Of a stretch of 64,000 bases of DNA, positions 54,845 through 64,000 are shown in pieces (position 1 is the stretch's first letter; every line of letters starts with the position of its first letter). A program made the position numbers and the translations under genes. The DNA comes from an uncultured Alteromonadaceae bacterium (GTDB lineage: Bacteria; Pseudomonadota; Gammaproteobacteria; Enterobacterales; Alteromonadaceae), in the NCBI GenBank assembly GCA_947501935.1, contig CANMXU010000013.1, positions 1-64,000 on the forward strand, written 5' to 3'. The notes beneath the pieces were generated by a model that saw only the letters and a program-made list of their open reading frames with translations, searched no databases and was not told the origin of the DNA.

Positions 54845-55587
54845 TAAATTTTTCCCTGCTCTACTAGATTTTCATTTAATTTAGCCTTGTAGCTATCATG
54901 AGCCTCTTTATCTTCAACAACATCTTGGCGATAGAAGATAAAACCTACACTCTGTCTGTCGTTCTCTGACTGATTAGCATTGGCACGATGAATAGTTAAA
55001 CTATGGTGAACTAAAATATCGCCAGCCTGTGCTTTCATTTGAATTTCGTTTTCATCATCAATAGCTGACCAATCACTAATACCCTGTGAAAAACCTAATG
55101 TTTTAGTTGTATTATGTGCACGCATACCGGCTTTATGTGAGCCAGGTATATAACAAACAGCTCCATTGTTTTCATCGGCATCACCGAGTGATAGCCACAT
55201 AGTTACTGCCTGTTGAGGCATGATTTTAAAGTAATAGCCATCTTGATGCGGGGGAGTTGCTTGCCCTATATACGGCACCTTATTAAAGTACTGCATATTT
55301 TTGAGTTCCACTGGCCCACCTAATAATTCTTCAGCCAATGAAACAACGACATCTGAAGTGGCTAACTTTAGATAATAATTATCAAAGTCATAAACCTTTT
55401 GCACTTGTTTCAATGTCGACTTATCGGCTTTATCTTCGTAATACACTTCTTCAACAGGAATAGTCGGAACCACTTCTTTTACAAAACGCTGTGTTTCTGA
55501 GATTAATTCATCGCTTTGTTGTTTACCTAGGAAGCCTTTAATGGCTACATAACCATCACGATCAAAATTCTGTTTTAACTTAGTCAT
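54844..55587 (-). CDS. Phytanoyl-CoA dioxygenase-family Fe(II)/2-oxoglutarate oxygenase
   Basis: A 247-aa oxygenase of the PhyH family. The iron ligands are HQD in TPPHQDGYYF and the later His in SLTIHRAN; RQSVGF supplies the 2-oxoglutarate-binding Arg. GAVCYIPGSHKAG is a family hallmark. Family members hydroxylate, demethylate or halogenate small molecules. I start it at the ATG at 55587, with AAGGA in front. It is coupled to the reductase gene. The substrate is unknown; a sugar decoration is possible. Confidence 0.88.
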   Translation of the reverse strand: MTKLKQNFDRDGYVAIKGFLGKQQSDELISETQRFVKEVVPTIPVEEVYYEDKADKSTLKQVQKVYDFDNYYLKLATSDVVVSLAEELLGGPVELKNMQYFNKVPYIGQATPPHQDGYYFKIMPQQAVTMWLSLGDADENNGAVCYIPGSHKAGMRAHNTTKTLGFSQGISDWSAIDDENEIQMKAQAGDILVHHSLTIHRANANQSENDRQSVGFIFYRQDVVEDKEAHDSYKAKLNENLVEQGKI

Positions 55588-55706
55588 CAATTTTCCTTTT
55601 TATGCAATTTCATTATTACTGTATCTAAATAATTACTCACATTCATTGGTCAAATTAATGGTTTTATTAGCAGAAATGATGATTTCTATTTATTAAAAGA
55701 AATAAA

Positions 55707-55979
55707 TTACTCCGCTTTATAAAGTTTAAACTGAAAGAGTAAAATGATTGAAAAAACAAAACCAGGTACATTTGCGCCTATAATATACCAATCAATTGGC
55801 TCTTTAGCCCAAGCATAAAGTGACCACATAACCAAGGTTAACGAACAAAGTAAAATCAATAAAAAAGACAAACCTTGTGTTGATTTACGTTTGTAGTTTT
55901 CGATAATCTGTAATGGCAAACCAAAGCATAAATACAGTATTGATGTTGCCATTGCCATTAAACCCAATACATCATTCAC
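55707..55979 (-). CDS. SemiSWEET-type sugar transporter
   Basis: A 90-aa membrane protein with three helices (about 8-27, 36-55 and 63-84) and the PQ-loop-like motif GLPLQIIENYKRKSTQGLSF. SemiSWEETs dimerise to pass sugars across the inner membrane by facilitated diffusion. It starts at GTG with AGGAG about 12 nt upstream. It lies between the two dioxygenase genes on the same strand, so it likely carries the substrate or product of that cluster. Confidence 0.8.
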   Translation of the reverse strand: MNDVLGLMAMATSILYLCFGLPLQIIENYKRKSTQGLSFLLILLCSLTLVMWSLYAWAKEPIDWYIIGANVPGFVFSIILLFQFKLYKAE

Positions 55980-56247
55980 GAGCTAATTAAACTCCTGCTG
56001 TATAAATTTTTTAATACGTAGTAATTAATCATTTAGTTTTGTCTTCTCAATTTGGTCAAAAAATAACAACGATTTTTTCACATGTTCAGCCCAAGGCTAG
56101 AATTCGTGAGCCCCTTAAATTATTGATACCATCCCAGTACCATCATGCCCCATTACGAAAGAATATTGCCGAGAGTTAGCTCTGTAATGCTACAACGTCC
56201 CTTAGTATCGGCGACTGTGGCTGTAATTACTCTCATTGGAGTAAGAC

Positions 56248-57147
56248 TCATTTGTGCTGTTTAATAGGCCAAGGCTGCATTAAATCCATATTGGGTCGAC
56301 GACACCAGGGGGTCGGGGTTGCTTTTCCTGTATAAAGAGGCGCAATTCCTTCAACATATTTATATAACTCTGCTGGCCAATCTTCGGTTGTTGTAGGAGC
56401 AACTTCTCCGGCGTCTACATCTAAGCCTTTACGTAAATAAATGTCATTAAAACGAGCTTGTATATCTTCTGGTAAATCTAAAAAATTAGGTAAATACCAT
56501 GAAATTAATAACGGTCTTTCGGCATTAACGCTATTAGCATAAGCACCATGTAGTAACCGACTATCCCCAATGAGTAAATCACCCGTCTTAATTTCTACGG
56601 AAATTTCATCAGCATGAGCTGCATAAGCGGGATCATTGGGGTCTTTATACAATGATAAATTTTCGCCATGAGCATCGGGTAAATCATGTAATTCATGCGC
56701 TTTAATATGCGAGCCAGGAATGGCGCGAAGGCAACCATTCTCAGGTGTTGTGTCAGTTAAATAAATCATAAAAAATAATGAAATAGGCGATGATTGATAA
56801 CTTATCGCATTATCCCAACCCCACCAATCTTGATGCCAGAACAACGGCGGCCCACCACCAGGCTTTGAAATTAAATAACCTGCAAGCCAGCGGGGATCTT
56901 TTGCGCCAAATTCTTTTAGTAACACCATAAATTTTGGATGTGAAATGAGATCTGCAAACTCAGGATGATCAGCAAAATTACATAAAGAACCTGTCGATTT
57001 GAACCTTTTTCGATGAGTAGGTGAAAGTTTATGCAAAGTATCCTTTGCCCTAAGCTGCAAATCTTCAATCATTCTTTTATCTATAAATTGCGGAATAATT
57101 GTGCTTCCTTGATCTAAAATCTCATGCCAATGTTTACGCACGTTCAT
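56248..57147 (-). CDS. Second phytanoyl-CoA dioxygenase-family oxygenase
   Basis: A 299-aa PhyH-family oxygenase, only distantly like the one at 54844-55587. LFWHQDWWGWD supplies His and Asp ligands, SRLLHGAYAN the second His, and ERPLLISWY the Arg. CLRAIPGSH is the family block. It has no signal peptide. It is divergent from the AraC gene at 57239, which probably controls it. The 268-bp gap to the SemiSWEET gene holds no gene. Confidence 0.88.
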   Translation of the reverse strand: MNVRKHWHEILDQGSTIIPQFIDKRMIEDLQLRAKDTLHKLSPTHRKRFKSTGSLCNFADHPEFADLISHPKFMVLLKEFGAKDPRWLAGYLISKPGGGPPLFWHQDWWGWDNAISYQSSPISLFFMIYLTDTTPENGCLRAIPGSHIKAHELHDLPDAHGENLSLYKDPNDPAYAAHADEISVEIKTGDLLIGDSRLLHGAYANSVNAERPLLISWYLPNFLDLPEDIQARFNDIYLRKGLDVDAGEVAPTTTEDWPAELYKYVEGIAPLYTGKATPTPWCRRPNMDLMQPWPIKQHK

Positions 57148-57238
57148 ATTTTATATTTATTTCTGGCTTTATTTATAGCAATATTAGCGCTAATAAATCG
57201 CAAAATCTGTCACAATAAAGACAATTTATAGAGTATTT

Positions 57239-58090
57239 ATGTCATTAAAGCCTTACAGCGAGCCAATATTATTACCCGCAGGAAAATCTTTTAATGTTAT
57301 TCATGCTGCTTATCAAGAAGGGCAGTTACATCAATGCTTTCACCACTTCCATGAAGTCTGCGAATTAATATTATTTTATCAAGTGGAGGGAGAGTTTATT
57401 TGTGAAAACAACCATTACGCCTTGAGCGCAAAATCACTGGTTTATGTGCCTTCAATGATGGTACATCATTTTGATTTAACTCAAGGGGAAAAATCGTGGC
57501 ACATCGTACAGTTTTCACCAATGGTATTCAGTTTACTTGGGTTAACAGAACATGAATCTGTATTACTTAAAGCAGGTGTTATTTCCCTTAGCAACAATCA
57601 ATTCACTAAGTTTCAAACAATTATTAATTGGTTACATGAAAATAATTCTATTGAATCAAAATTGAACGATGATTTATTGAAAGTAATGATACGGCAGCTA
57701 TCCCTAAAAATGCATGAAAGTAATAGATTAAACACCAAAAGCCAACAGATAAACTCTACAGATAAAATGTTGCCTTTTATCGAATTTATTCGGCATGAGA
57801 AAACTTTTTTAAATTTAGAGCAAGCTGCTGCCTTATGTAAGCTATCACCTTCATACTTCTCTCGATACTTCAAAAAAACTTTTCATCAAAACTTTAGTCA
57901 ATACATGCTTACTTACCGGCTGCATTTAGCGAGTCATTATCTGCGAAATAGTAATAAATCAATAACAACAATATGTTATGAATTAAATTTTGCTCATCCC
58001 TCATATTTTATAGCTAAGTTTAAAAAATATTATGGCATAACACCGAGAAAATTTAGGTTACGTATTAATATAACAAAAGTATTAAAATGA
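57239..58090 (+). CDS. AraC-family transcriptional regulator
   Basis: A 283-aa regulator with an N-terminal cupin sensor (HQCFHHFHEVCELILFYQVEG with a His-rich start, then SLVYVPSMMVHHFDL) and a C-terminal pair of helix-turn-helices (EQAAALCKLSPSYFSRYFKK and KSITTICYELNFAHPSYFIA). It is divergent from the oxygenase gene at 56248 and convergent with the sialidase gene, and probably activates the oxygenase cluster. Confidence 0.88.
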   Translation: MSLKPYSEPILLPAGKSFNVIHAAYQEGQLHQCFHHFHEVCELILFYQVEGEFICENNHYALSAKSLVYVPSMMVHHFDLTQGEKSWHIVQFSPMVFSLLGLTEHESVLLKAGVISLSNNQFTKFQTIINWLHENNSIESKLNDDLLKVMIRQLSLKMHESNRLNTKSQQINSTDKMLPFIEFIRHEKTFLNLEQAAALCKLSPSYFSRYFKKTFHQNFSQYMLTYRLHLASHYLRNSNKSITTICYELNFAHPSYFIAKFKKYYGITPRKFRLRINITKVLK

Positions 58091-58121
58091 GTTATCAACT
58101 AAGCAACATTGATAACTCATT
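58086..58121. terminator. Hairpin between the AraC and sialidase genes
   Basis: Perfect 13-bp stem AATGAGTTATCAA/TTGATAACTCATT with a 10-nt loop, overlapping the AraC stop codon. A T-rich tail on the - strand suits termination of the sialidase transcript. Confidence 0.7.
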
Positions 58122-58145
58122 AAAATAATGGCTACTTATTAACTA

Positions 58146-60974
58146 TTATTGAATCTCACTCAATTCAAAGTTCATAAATTTAAGCAAAGTATTGCCCGTG
58201 GCTTCGTAAATAATACCTATTGAACCATCATCTAATTTAATAATATCTGAATATGCTGTAAAACCATAAACAAGTTGATGCGGCGTACCAAAACTTACAC
58301 CTTCATCAAAACTTGACCAAATCGCTAAGTTATTACGGTTAGGGCCTGACGATGTTCCCATAGGGCCAGATACAAGAATGCGATTTTCACTATCTCCTGA
58401 ACGCACGGCTGAATAGCGCGTCATACCTAGATCTACTTTAGATACTGCAAGATCATGGGTAGTTTGTACCCATGTTTCACCTCCATCAGTACTTAAGAAG
58501 TGATAACGCGTACCTGAAGCGCCACCGTCATTTCGAGCTGATAACAATAATGAGCCATCAGTTAATTCAACCATATCAGCTTCAGTTGGACCGGATACAG
58601 GTGTAAAACTACCTTTTTCCCATGTTATGCCACCATCATCACTAAATATAGTAGCAACATAAAAATTAGAATTACCAGCTCGGATAATAGCAGGGAAAAT
58701 CATACGGCCATTATTATTACCTTGTCCGGTTGTTTGCCATTGTAATTGAATACCTTGTCCAGGGCCTGGATTAATAGAGCGCCAAGTTGGATCTTTGACT
58801 TGCGAAGTAACATCTACAGGAGCGCCCCAAGTAACACCATTGTCGGTACTTGCACGATAGAACAAAAAATTGTCGTCTTCTGGTCCAACACAATCACCAT
58901 TTTGCGCACACAAATCAGGCCATTGAACATAGAATACATAAACCGTATTCGTTGCTTTATCAACAAAAGGACGAGGATCTGAATAATCATAAGCAGCGTC
59001 TTCATGAAGCACCTGCACTGGTAACCAGTTTCTACCGTTATCAATTGAACGCTTTAATGAAAGGTTGATTTGACCAGCTTGACCTGGATCGGCACCACTA
59101 GGTCGACCTTCAATGAAAGCAAGTAAAGTACCATCTCCTGATTGAACCATTGCAGGAATACGATAATTACTTGTACCGTCAACGCCTTCTTGACCACCTT
59201 GAAATACAATACTTTCAAAAATAGCAGGCCCTGTACCAAAGGTTTCGAAGCTTACTTCTCGATAATTAGCAATACCATTCGTACCTGACGAACCATTACC
59301 CCAAACAATAACATTTTGACTGCTAGCCGAGCCCGACCATGTTTCAATATCTGTTCCATCAAAGCTGAAAGTAGCAAGCCCTGTTGCTACATCAAAAGAT
59401 GTTTCATATGTATGGTATTGGTCTGCACCTGTAGCACTAACTAAGGTATGTGAAGATCCACCTTCTAGGTTTGCAACTAAATCACCATTACCGTTAATGC
59501 TTAATGATGTTAAAAAGCGTTGCGAGCCATTGGCGTAATAATCAGTGATTGAACTCCCCGATACTACTCGACTCGTTGTTGTCATTTTCCAACCTAAGTT
59601 TGCGGCATCAGTATTTACTTGTAACGAAGGAGTAACTTCCCATTCTGCTCGTCCGCCAGTTCCATTTGCTTGCCATGCAGGTTGACCTTGATCGGTAACG
59701 ATACTACCACTTCCAGAGTCGGCAGAATCATTAATCCAACCCACATTTACCGGATCGGTATCTATGGTGCTGTCAAAACTTGCTACAAGGGTAGATAGTG
59801 TTGTTAAATCTTCAGCCTGCTCATTAGTCATCACATTGGCATAAACGCGAGTATCATAAACACTGCCATTGAAATACCACTGCCCTCCATTAATGTCATA
59901 GTTACGACCAATATTCATAGAATCTAACGAGGATACTGTACTAATAAAACTGGTATCAGCACTGGTAAACACAAGGCTACCATCAACATATATTTTTGTA
60001 CCTTCATTATTAACCATGATCAGGGCTTTATGCTCTTGATTATCATTGTATGTCGTGGTGGTTTTTGAATCATTGACAAAAGAGCCATTATTACGAGCAT
60101 GAACACGTAATGTTCCGTCACCATTAATCACTAACGCAAATTCACTTGAGTCGTTAGACGAATCCGAAACACTAAATAATGTAGCCGTTGTACCACTTGC
60201 TTTAAAATGGGTATAAACACTCCCCTGTGCTAGATTTTCCACTAAAGGTAAATCACTATCTACCGCTGAATACTGGCTGTTTCCATCAAATGTTAAGCTT
60301 GATGTATCCCATTGTACTAAGGGTGAAAGTGCAACAGGAGTAAGAGTTTCAAATAAAATATTCCTGTAATGCGCACTACCATCTGTGCCTGTAGAGCCAT
60401 TTCCCCATGCAATGATGTTCTGCCCACTTGACGAACCACTCCATGCTGAATCGATAACAACACCATCAAAGCTAAAAGTAGCCAAATTAGTACTCGCATC
60501 AAATTCAACAGCATAATCATGATAAGCATCACTTCCTGTGCCGCTAACTAATGTATGATTTCCCCCGCCCTCAAGTGATACCATCAAATCGCCAGCAGCA
60601 TTTAGGCTTAATATGGGGAGGAAGCGTAAAGAACCATTTGAATAATAATCTGTAATGTAAGTACCTGAAGCTATTCTACTGGTCCAACTCATTTTCCAAC
60701 CACTTGTTGTAGCTTCTATGTTATTTTGGCTACTTGGCGCATAACTCCATTGCGCACGTCCAGATGTTCCATCAGCCTTCCAACTTGCTGAGCCTAAATC
60801 TTGCACTAAGCTCCCTTGAGCTTGTTGATTACTAAAATCGGTCCAGCCTTGTACTGTTGGCGCTGTTGATGCGCTAGCGTCATAACTGACGATAACGGTA
60901 TCAGCATAAGCCGTACTCCATATAAAACTGCATGATGTGAGTAAAACACCGCATGCTTTAACTATTCTTCTCAT
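58146..60974 (-). CDS. Secreted exo-sialidase (GH33) with three N-terminal lectin-like domains
   Basis: A 942-aa secreted enzyme with a signal peptide (about 1-24). Residues 25-210 and about 390-585 are two copies of the same domain (both contain SGWKM/LGWKM, ITDYY.NGS.RF and EGG..HTLVS), with a LamG-type domain between them. The catalytic beta-propeller fills the last 350 residues: YRIPAMVQSGDG carries the Arg of the RIP motif, five Asp-boxes follow (SIDNGRNW, STDNGVTWG, SDDGGITWE, STDGGETW, SFDEGVSFG), and there is an AYSDIIKL block near the end. It frees terminal sialic acid from glycans. The upstream region holds weak GGTATA-like matches. Confidence 0.93.
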   Translation of the reverse strand: MRRIVKACGVLLTSCSFIWSTAYADTVIVSYDASASTAPTVQGWTDFSNQQAQGSLVQDLGSASWKADGTSGRAQWSYAPSSQNNIEATTSGWKMSWTSRIASGTYITDYYSNGSLRFLPILSLNAAGDLMVSLEGGGNHTLVSGTGSDAYHDYAVEFDASTNLATFSFDGVVIDSAWSGSSSGQNIIAWGNGSTGTDGSAHYRNILFETLTPVALSPLVQWDTSSLTFDGNSQYSAVDSDLPLVENLAQGSVYTHFKASGTTATLFSVSDSSNDSSEFALVINGDGTLRVHARNNGSFVNDSKTTTTYNDNQEHKALIMVNNEGTKIYVDGSLVFTSADTSFISTVSSLDSMNIGRNYDINGGQWYFNGSVYDTRVYANVMTNEQAEDLTTLSTLVASFDSTIDTDPVNVGWINDSADSGSGSIVTDQGQPAWQANGTGGRAEWEVTPSLQVNTDAANLGWKMTTTSRVVSGSSITDYYANGSQRFLTSLSINGNGDLVANLEGGSSHTLVSATGADQYHTYETSFDVATGLATFSFDGTDIETWSGSASSQNVIVWGNGSSGTNGIANYREVSFETFGTGPAIFESIVFQGGQEGVDGTSNYRIPAMVQSGDGTLLAFIEGRPSGADPGQAGQINLSLKRSIDNGRNWLPVQVLHEDAAYDYSDPRPFVDKATNTVYVFYVQWPDLCAQNGDCVGPEDDNFLFYRASTDNGVTWGAPVDVTSQVKDPTWRSINPGPGQGIQLQWQTTGQGNNNGRMIFPAIIRAGNSNFYVATIFSDDGGITWEKGSFTPVSGPTEADMVELTDGSLLLSARNDGGASGTRYHFLSTDGGETWVQTTHDLAVSKVDLGMTRYSAVRSGDSENRILVSGPMGTSSGPNRNNLAIWSSFDEGVSFGTPHQLVYGFTAYSDIIKLDDGSIGIIYEATGNTLLKFMNFELSEIQ

Positions 60975-61101
60975 AATAAAATTATCCTTGTTATTAGATT
61001 TATTTCGAATGCACTTTGTAAGCTAGTGCTAAGGTAACCGGCTTTTAAATAGGCGGTATCAATACGTTAAAATTACATATAGACAATCCATAACTTATCA
61101 A

Positions 61102-61159
61102 CCTGTTACACCAACATAAAAACACAAGTTCAAAAAACATACAAGAACTTTTGGTATAA
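61102..61159. promoter_or_regulatory. Weak NanR-like matches upstream of the sialidase gene
   Basis: On the - strand TTGGTGTAACAGG (61103-61115) resembles the operator half with one change; on the + strand a single exact GGTATA is at 61154-61159. Both are weaker than the other sites. The rest of the gap from 60975 to 61451 has no gene. Confidence 0.35.
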
Positions 61160-61451
61160 TAGCATAATAACATAAGTGTACAACAGTACATTTAAATCAG
61201 TTGATTTATAAAAAGTTTTCAGTGGATAGGTTAATTAATAATATTGACACGGTGTTGCAATACAAATTTAACGAGTATTAGTAGAAGTCACGTTATAAAG
61301 CGCCTGAGCACTCTAAAAATGGTTATTGGATTATTATAAAGGTCTTTTGGGAAGCTCTTAAATCAAAGGTTTAGCAAGAAAAATAACTTATGAGGTATTA
61401 AATATACTGCAAGGCGACCTATAAAATATCTTTCAGGGCAGGACAATATAT

Positions 61452-61482
61452 AAAAGCCTAATCAAATACAGATAAGGCTTTT
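61452..61482 (-). terminator. Terminator after the second receptor gene
   Basis: Stem AAAAGCC/GGCTTTT around a 17-nt loop with flanking A and T runs, about 60 nt past the receptor stop. Confidence 0.7.
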
Positions 61483-61540
61483 ATCATTTGAAATGCTTCT
61501 TACTCATTCACAGAGGTAAGGCATTGCTTAATTCTTAGAA

Positions 61541-64000
61541 TTAAAACGTTAATTTTAATCCTGCGAATATTGTACGACCAACTACGTCATAAGCTCTTGG
61601 TTCAGTATTAGTACCTATAGACGCACCGCGAACTAAGATATCAGGTTGCTCATCAAGTAAGTTGTTTGCACCAACATATACATTTAACGAATCCATCACT
61701 TGATAACTAGCTGTCATATCTAAATACATTACAGCATCCATGGTATTTAAGTCTTCAGTGTATCCACCGTTATCAGCGTCAAGATATGCTTCAGTTTCAC
61801 TACGATAGGTTAACTGAGCAAAAAGATTAAAATCGTCAGTAATATCGTACGAAGCATTTGCCGTAAGGTTCATTTCTGGGAACTGTGGACGACCTGCAAA
61901 CTCTTCGACCCCGCCAACAGTTTCTTGGGTGTAATCACCTAAGAAGTTAGCATTCAAGTTTAACGATAATTCATCTATTGGTGAATAAGCTACTTTAAGA
62001 TCAAAGCCGTTTGTTGAAATTGTGTCGGCATTAATTGGTGTGGTAGTTAAAAATAAAATAGGGCCTTGATTAACATCCCTGACCAAGTTTCCACCACATG
62101 TTGCATCAAAGCTACCTGGAGCAACTTCATGACATCGCTCAACAAAAATAGGGGCACTTACTGTAGCTATACCATCTTCTATTTCAATATCATAATAATC
62201 AATTGAAATAGATAAGTTATCTAATGGTGTAAATACTGCACCTAACGTAAATGAGTTAGCTGTTTCTTCTTGTAACTCTGCTGAGCCGGTCTTTTTAACT
62301 TGTGTATTATTAAGTTCAGAGCCTTCTAACTCAAACACACCGCCATTTGCAGCCATACGATTAGCGATCGCGTCAATAGAAGCACAGTTTACATCGACAT
62401 TGCTAGTACCTGTGTCTGTTGATCCATTACAAGCATCAGTCGTTGTTGGACCTGTCGATGTAGCACCAGATGCGAATAAATTACTAATATTAGGCGCACG
62501 TACTGAGCTAGATACTTCGGTACGTAAAAACAACCAATCATTAACTGGCGCATCAAGACCTAAACGGTAAGTAAAGGCAGTACCAACAGTAGAGTAATCA
62601 GCAACACGACCAGCCAAACTTACGTTTAACCAGTCTGCAACAGGTATATATAGTTCCCCAAAGGCTTCTACAACATCAAAGTCACCTTTGATTGCCTGAA
62701 CTGCAGGCCCCCTAGCTAGACCCATTTGACGGAAACTGTCTGGCGTTTCGGAAGCTTCTTCTTTTCTGTATTCAACACCAGCAGCAAAGCCCATATCTGC
62801 GAAGTCTAACTCACCAGAAAGAACACTGGTGATAACGGTTTGTTCAACTTTAGCAATTTGGCTTGCATCAATTTGAATATATTCCATTGCTTCTTCTGAA
62901 AAGCCAACAATACCGGCTTGGCCAGCTAAGCTATCTTCAGTACTAAAAGGGTTTACTGGTAAACAACCTTCAATTCTAGCAAGTTCATTAGCACACTGGT
63001 AACCACCATTTCCATCAGACTCAATAGTTACCGCTTCACGCATATGAGGCAAGAATGTTTCACCTGTCATTACGTATGAAGAGTTAGTAACACCGTAAGT
63101 TCCACTAGTCTTCCATTCCATATCGTTATCTAAAATGTAGCTATAACTACCAGCAACACGGAAAGTATCGCGGCTATTATTAACACCCCGTTCACCAAAT
63201 TCCCATAAACGTCTGTTAGTTGCTACATTTGATAGACTAGTATCACCATCATTAGCATTCATTGCTGCAACAAGCTGTGCACCTGCACTACTCCCGACAA
63301 AGTATGGACTTGTCGCGACATCAATTGGGTTAGTACCACCGGCTCCCGTTCTAAAGAGGTTTCCATTCACATCAATAGGCGCTTCTTCTATCGCTGTTGA
63401 TGCCGTTGTTGATGCATAGTTAACCTCAAACTCAGCACTAGAGTTATCAGAAATATCAAAACTAATACCTGATGCAATAGTGAAGCGTTCATATGGTGTT
63501 ACTATAGTGCGCCCTGCATGTTGGTTATCATAATCAGTGGTACCAATACGGTTATAATTACTATCAAGTAAAGGCTGATTAGTATTAAAAGGGTCACCAT
63601 TACCGAAGATTTTCACATCACCGTATCCAAGATAAGCACCATCGACATGACTAGGTCCATTACGTACGGCAAGAGAGTCTCTTAAACCATCACCTGTAGT
63701 ATCAAGGAATCTTAATTCATTGGCCGCAAAATCTCTGTCTCTTGACATAAGCGAGTTTTGTTTTGAAAAACCGGCAGAAACCCAAGCATTTCCGGCATCA
63801 AAGTTTTTTCCATAAGTAAAGTCAATATTGGTTTTTTCAGCACCTTTATCGGCACTTGATCCCATAGCATTGACTTCAAAGCCTTCAAATTCTTTTTTAG
63901 TAATAATATTAATAACACCAGCAACGGCATCCGAGCCATAAATAGCAGATTGACCACCTGTTAATACATCAACTCGTTCTATAATTGCTGTAGGGATTGA
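61541..64000 (-). CDS. TonB-dependent outer membrane receptor (N-terminus beyond window)
   Basis: The frame is open to the right edge, giving 819 residues. The part at the edge is the end of the plug domain (LTGGQSAIYGSDAVAGVINI), so roughly the first 120 residues, including the signal peptide, lie outside the window. The barrel follows and ends FAGLKLTF with the C-terminal aromatic. It is clearly related to the receptor at 36385-39258 (same CADATARIAGC/CANELARIEGC-type loop, same EYRKE strand), so a paralogue for a related sialo-glycan. It lies upstream of the sialidase on the same strand. Confidence 0.9.
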   Translation of the reverse strand, partial: SIPTAIIERVDVLTGGQSAIYGSDAVAGVINIITKKEFEGFEVNAMGSSADKGAEKTNIDFTYGKNFDAGNAWVSAGFSKQNSLMSRDRDFAANELRFLDTTGDGLRDSLAVRNGPSHVDGAYLGYGDVKIFGNGDPFNTNQPLLDSNYNRIGTTDYDNQHAGRTIVTPYERFTIASGISFDISDNSSAEFEVNYASTTASTAIEEAPIDVNGNLFRTGAGGTNPIDVATSPYFVGSSAGAQLVAAMNANDGDTSLSNVATNRRLWEFGERGVNNSRDTFRVAGSYSYILDNDMEWKTSGTYGVTNSSYVMTGETFLPHMREAVTIESDGNGGYQCANELARIEGCLPVNPFSTEDSLAGQAGIVGFSEEAMEYIQIDASQIAKVEQTVITSVLSGELDFADMGFAAGVEYRKEEASETPDSFRQMGLARGPAVQAIKGDFDVVEAFGELYIPVADWLNVSLAGRVADYSTVGTAFTYRLGLDAPVNDWLFLRTEVSSSVRAPNISNLFASGATSTGPTTTDACNGSTDTGTSNVDVNCASIDAIANRMAANGGVFELEGSELNNTQVKKTGSAELQEETANSFTLGAVFTPLDNLSISIDYYDIEIEDGIATVSAPIFVERCHEVAPGSFDATCGGNLVRDVNQGPILFLTTTPINADTISTNGFDLKVAYSPIDELSLNLNANFLGDYTQETVGGVEEFAGRPQFPEMNLTANASYDITDDFNLFAQLTYRSETEAYLDADNGGYTEDLNTMDAVMYLDMTASYQVMDSLNVYVGANNLLDEQPDILVRGASIGTNTEPRAYDVVGRTIFAGLKLTF

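Overview
The window is AT-rich DNA from a marine gammaproteobacterium, most likely an Alteromonadales member of the Colwellia/Thalassotalea type. This is judged from the protein families (large TonB-dependent receptors, an MSHA-like prepilin, Tus) and base composition; no rRNA or tRNA is present to fix the taxon. It has three parts.

(1) Replicon-like module, about 1-5600. A 39-bp tandem array with a palindromic core in each unit runs in from the left edge. It is followed by ParA, ParB, a putative primase-type replication protein and, on the opposite strand, a Tus replication-fork-arrest homologue flanked by a perfect 17-bp inverted pair of sites. This suggests a plasmid, megaplasmid or chromid, or an integrated one.

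(2) Accessory/defence region, about 5600-17400. It holds a LarB remnant, a 1334-aa NTPase-nuclease fusion that looks like a NACHT/STAND defence protein, a tyrosine recombinase under a LexA-type box, a Fic protein with a DNA-binding-type N-terminus behind four 23-bp-phased direct repeats, a decayed IS110-family transposase, an AbiEi/AbiEii type IV toxin-antitoxin pair behind a large palindrome, and a small IS3-like remnant with both ends.

(3) Sialic acid utilisation locus, about 17400 to the right edge. It encodes a NanR-type regulator, a NanM-like kelch domain fused to a sodium:solute symporter, NanE, NanK, NagB, NanA, NagA, Pgi, a second NanM, a sialate O-acetylesterase, an alpha/beta hydrolase, four type I sulfatases, a YtoQ-like protein, a TIM-barrel protein of unknown function, two TonB-dependent receptors, a secreted sialidase (plus a broken copy), two AraC regulators and a complete glycolate-to-malate operon (malate synthase G, GlcG, GlcD, GlcE, GlcF). 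A side cluster has two phytanoyl-CoA-dioxygenase-family proteins, an aldo/keto reductase and a SemiSWEET.

Tandem GGTATA motifs, like the E. coli NanR operator, lie before the symporter operon, the hydrolase-pgi operon, nagA-nanA, the first receptor gene, the fourth sulfatase operon and the malate synthase-glc operon. The last site ties glycolate oxidation to sialic acid. The simplest reading is that the locus handles N-glycolylneuraminic acid (Neu5Gc): NagA would release glycolate instead of acetate, GlcDEF would make glyoxylate and GlcB would make malate. The sulfatases, esterase and dioxygenases would strip sulfate, acetyl and perhaps methyl groups, decorations known on echinoderm sialic acids. 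The substrate assignment is inference; the individual enzyme families are well supported.
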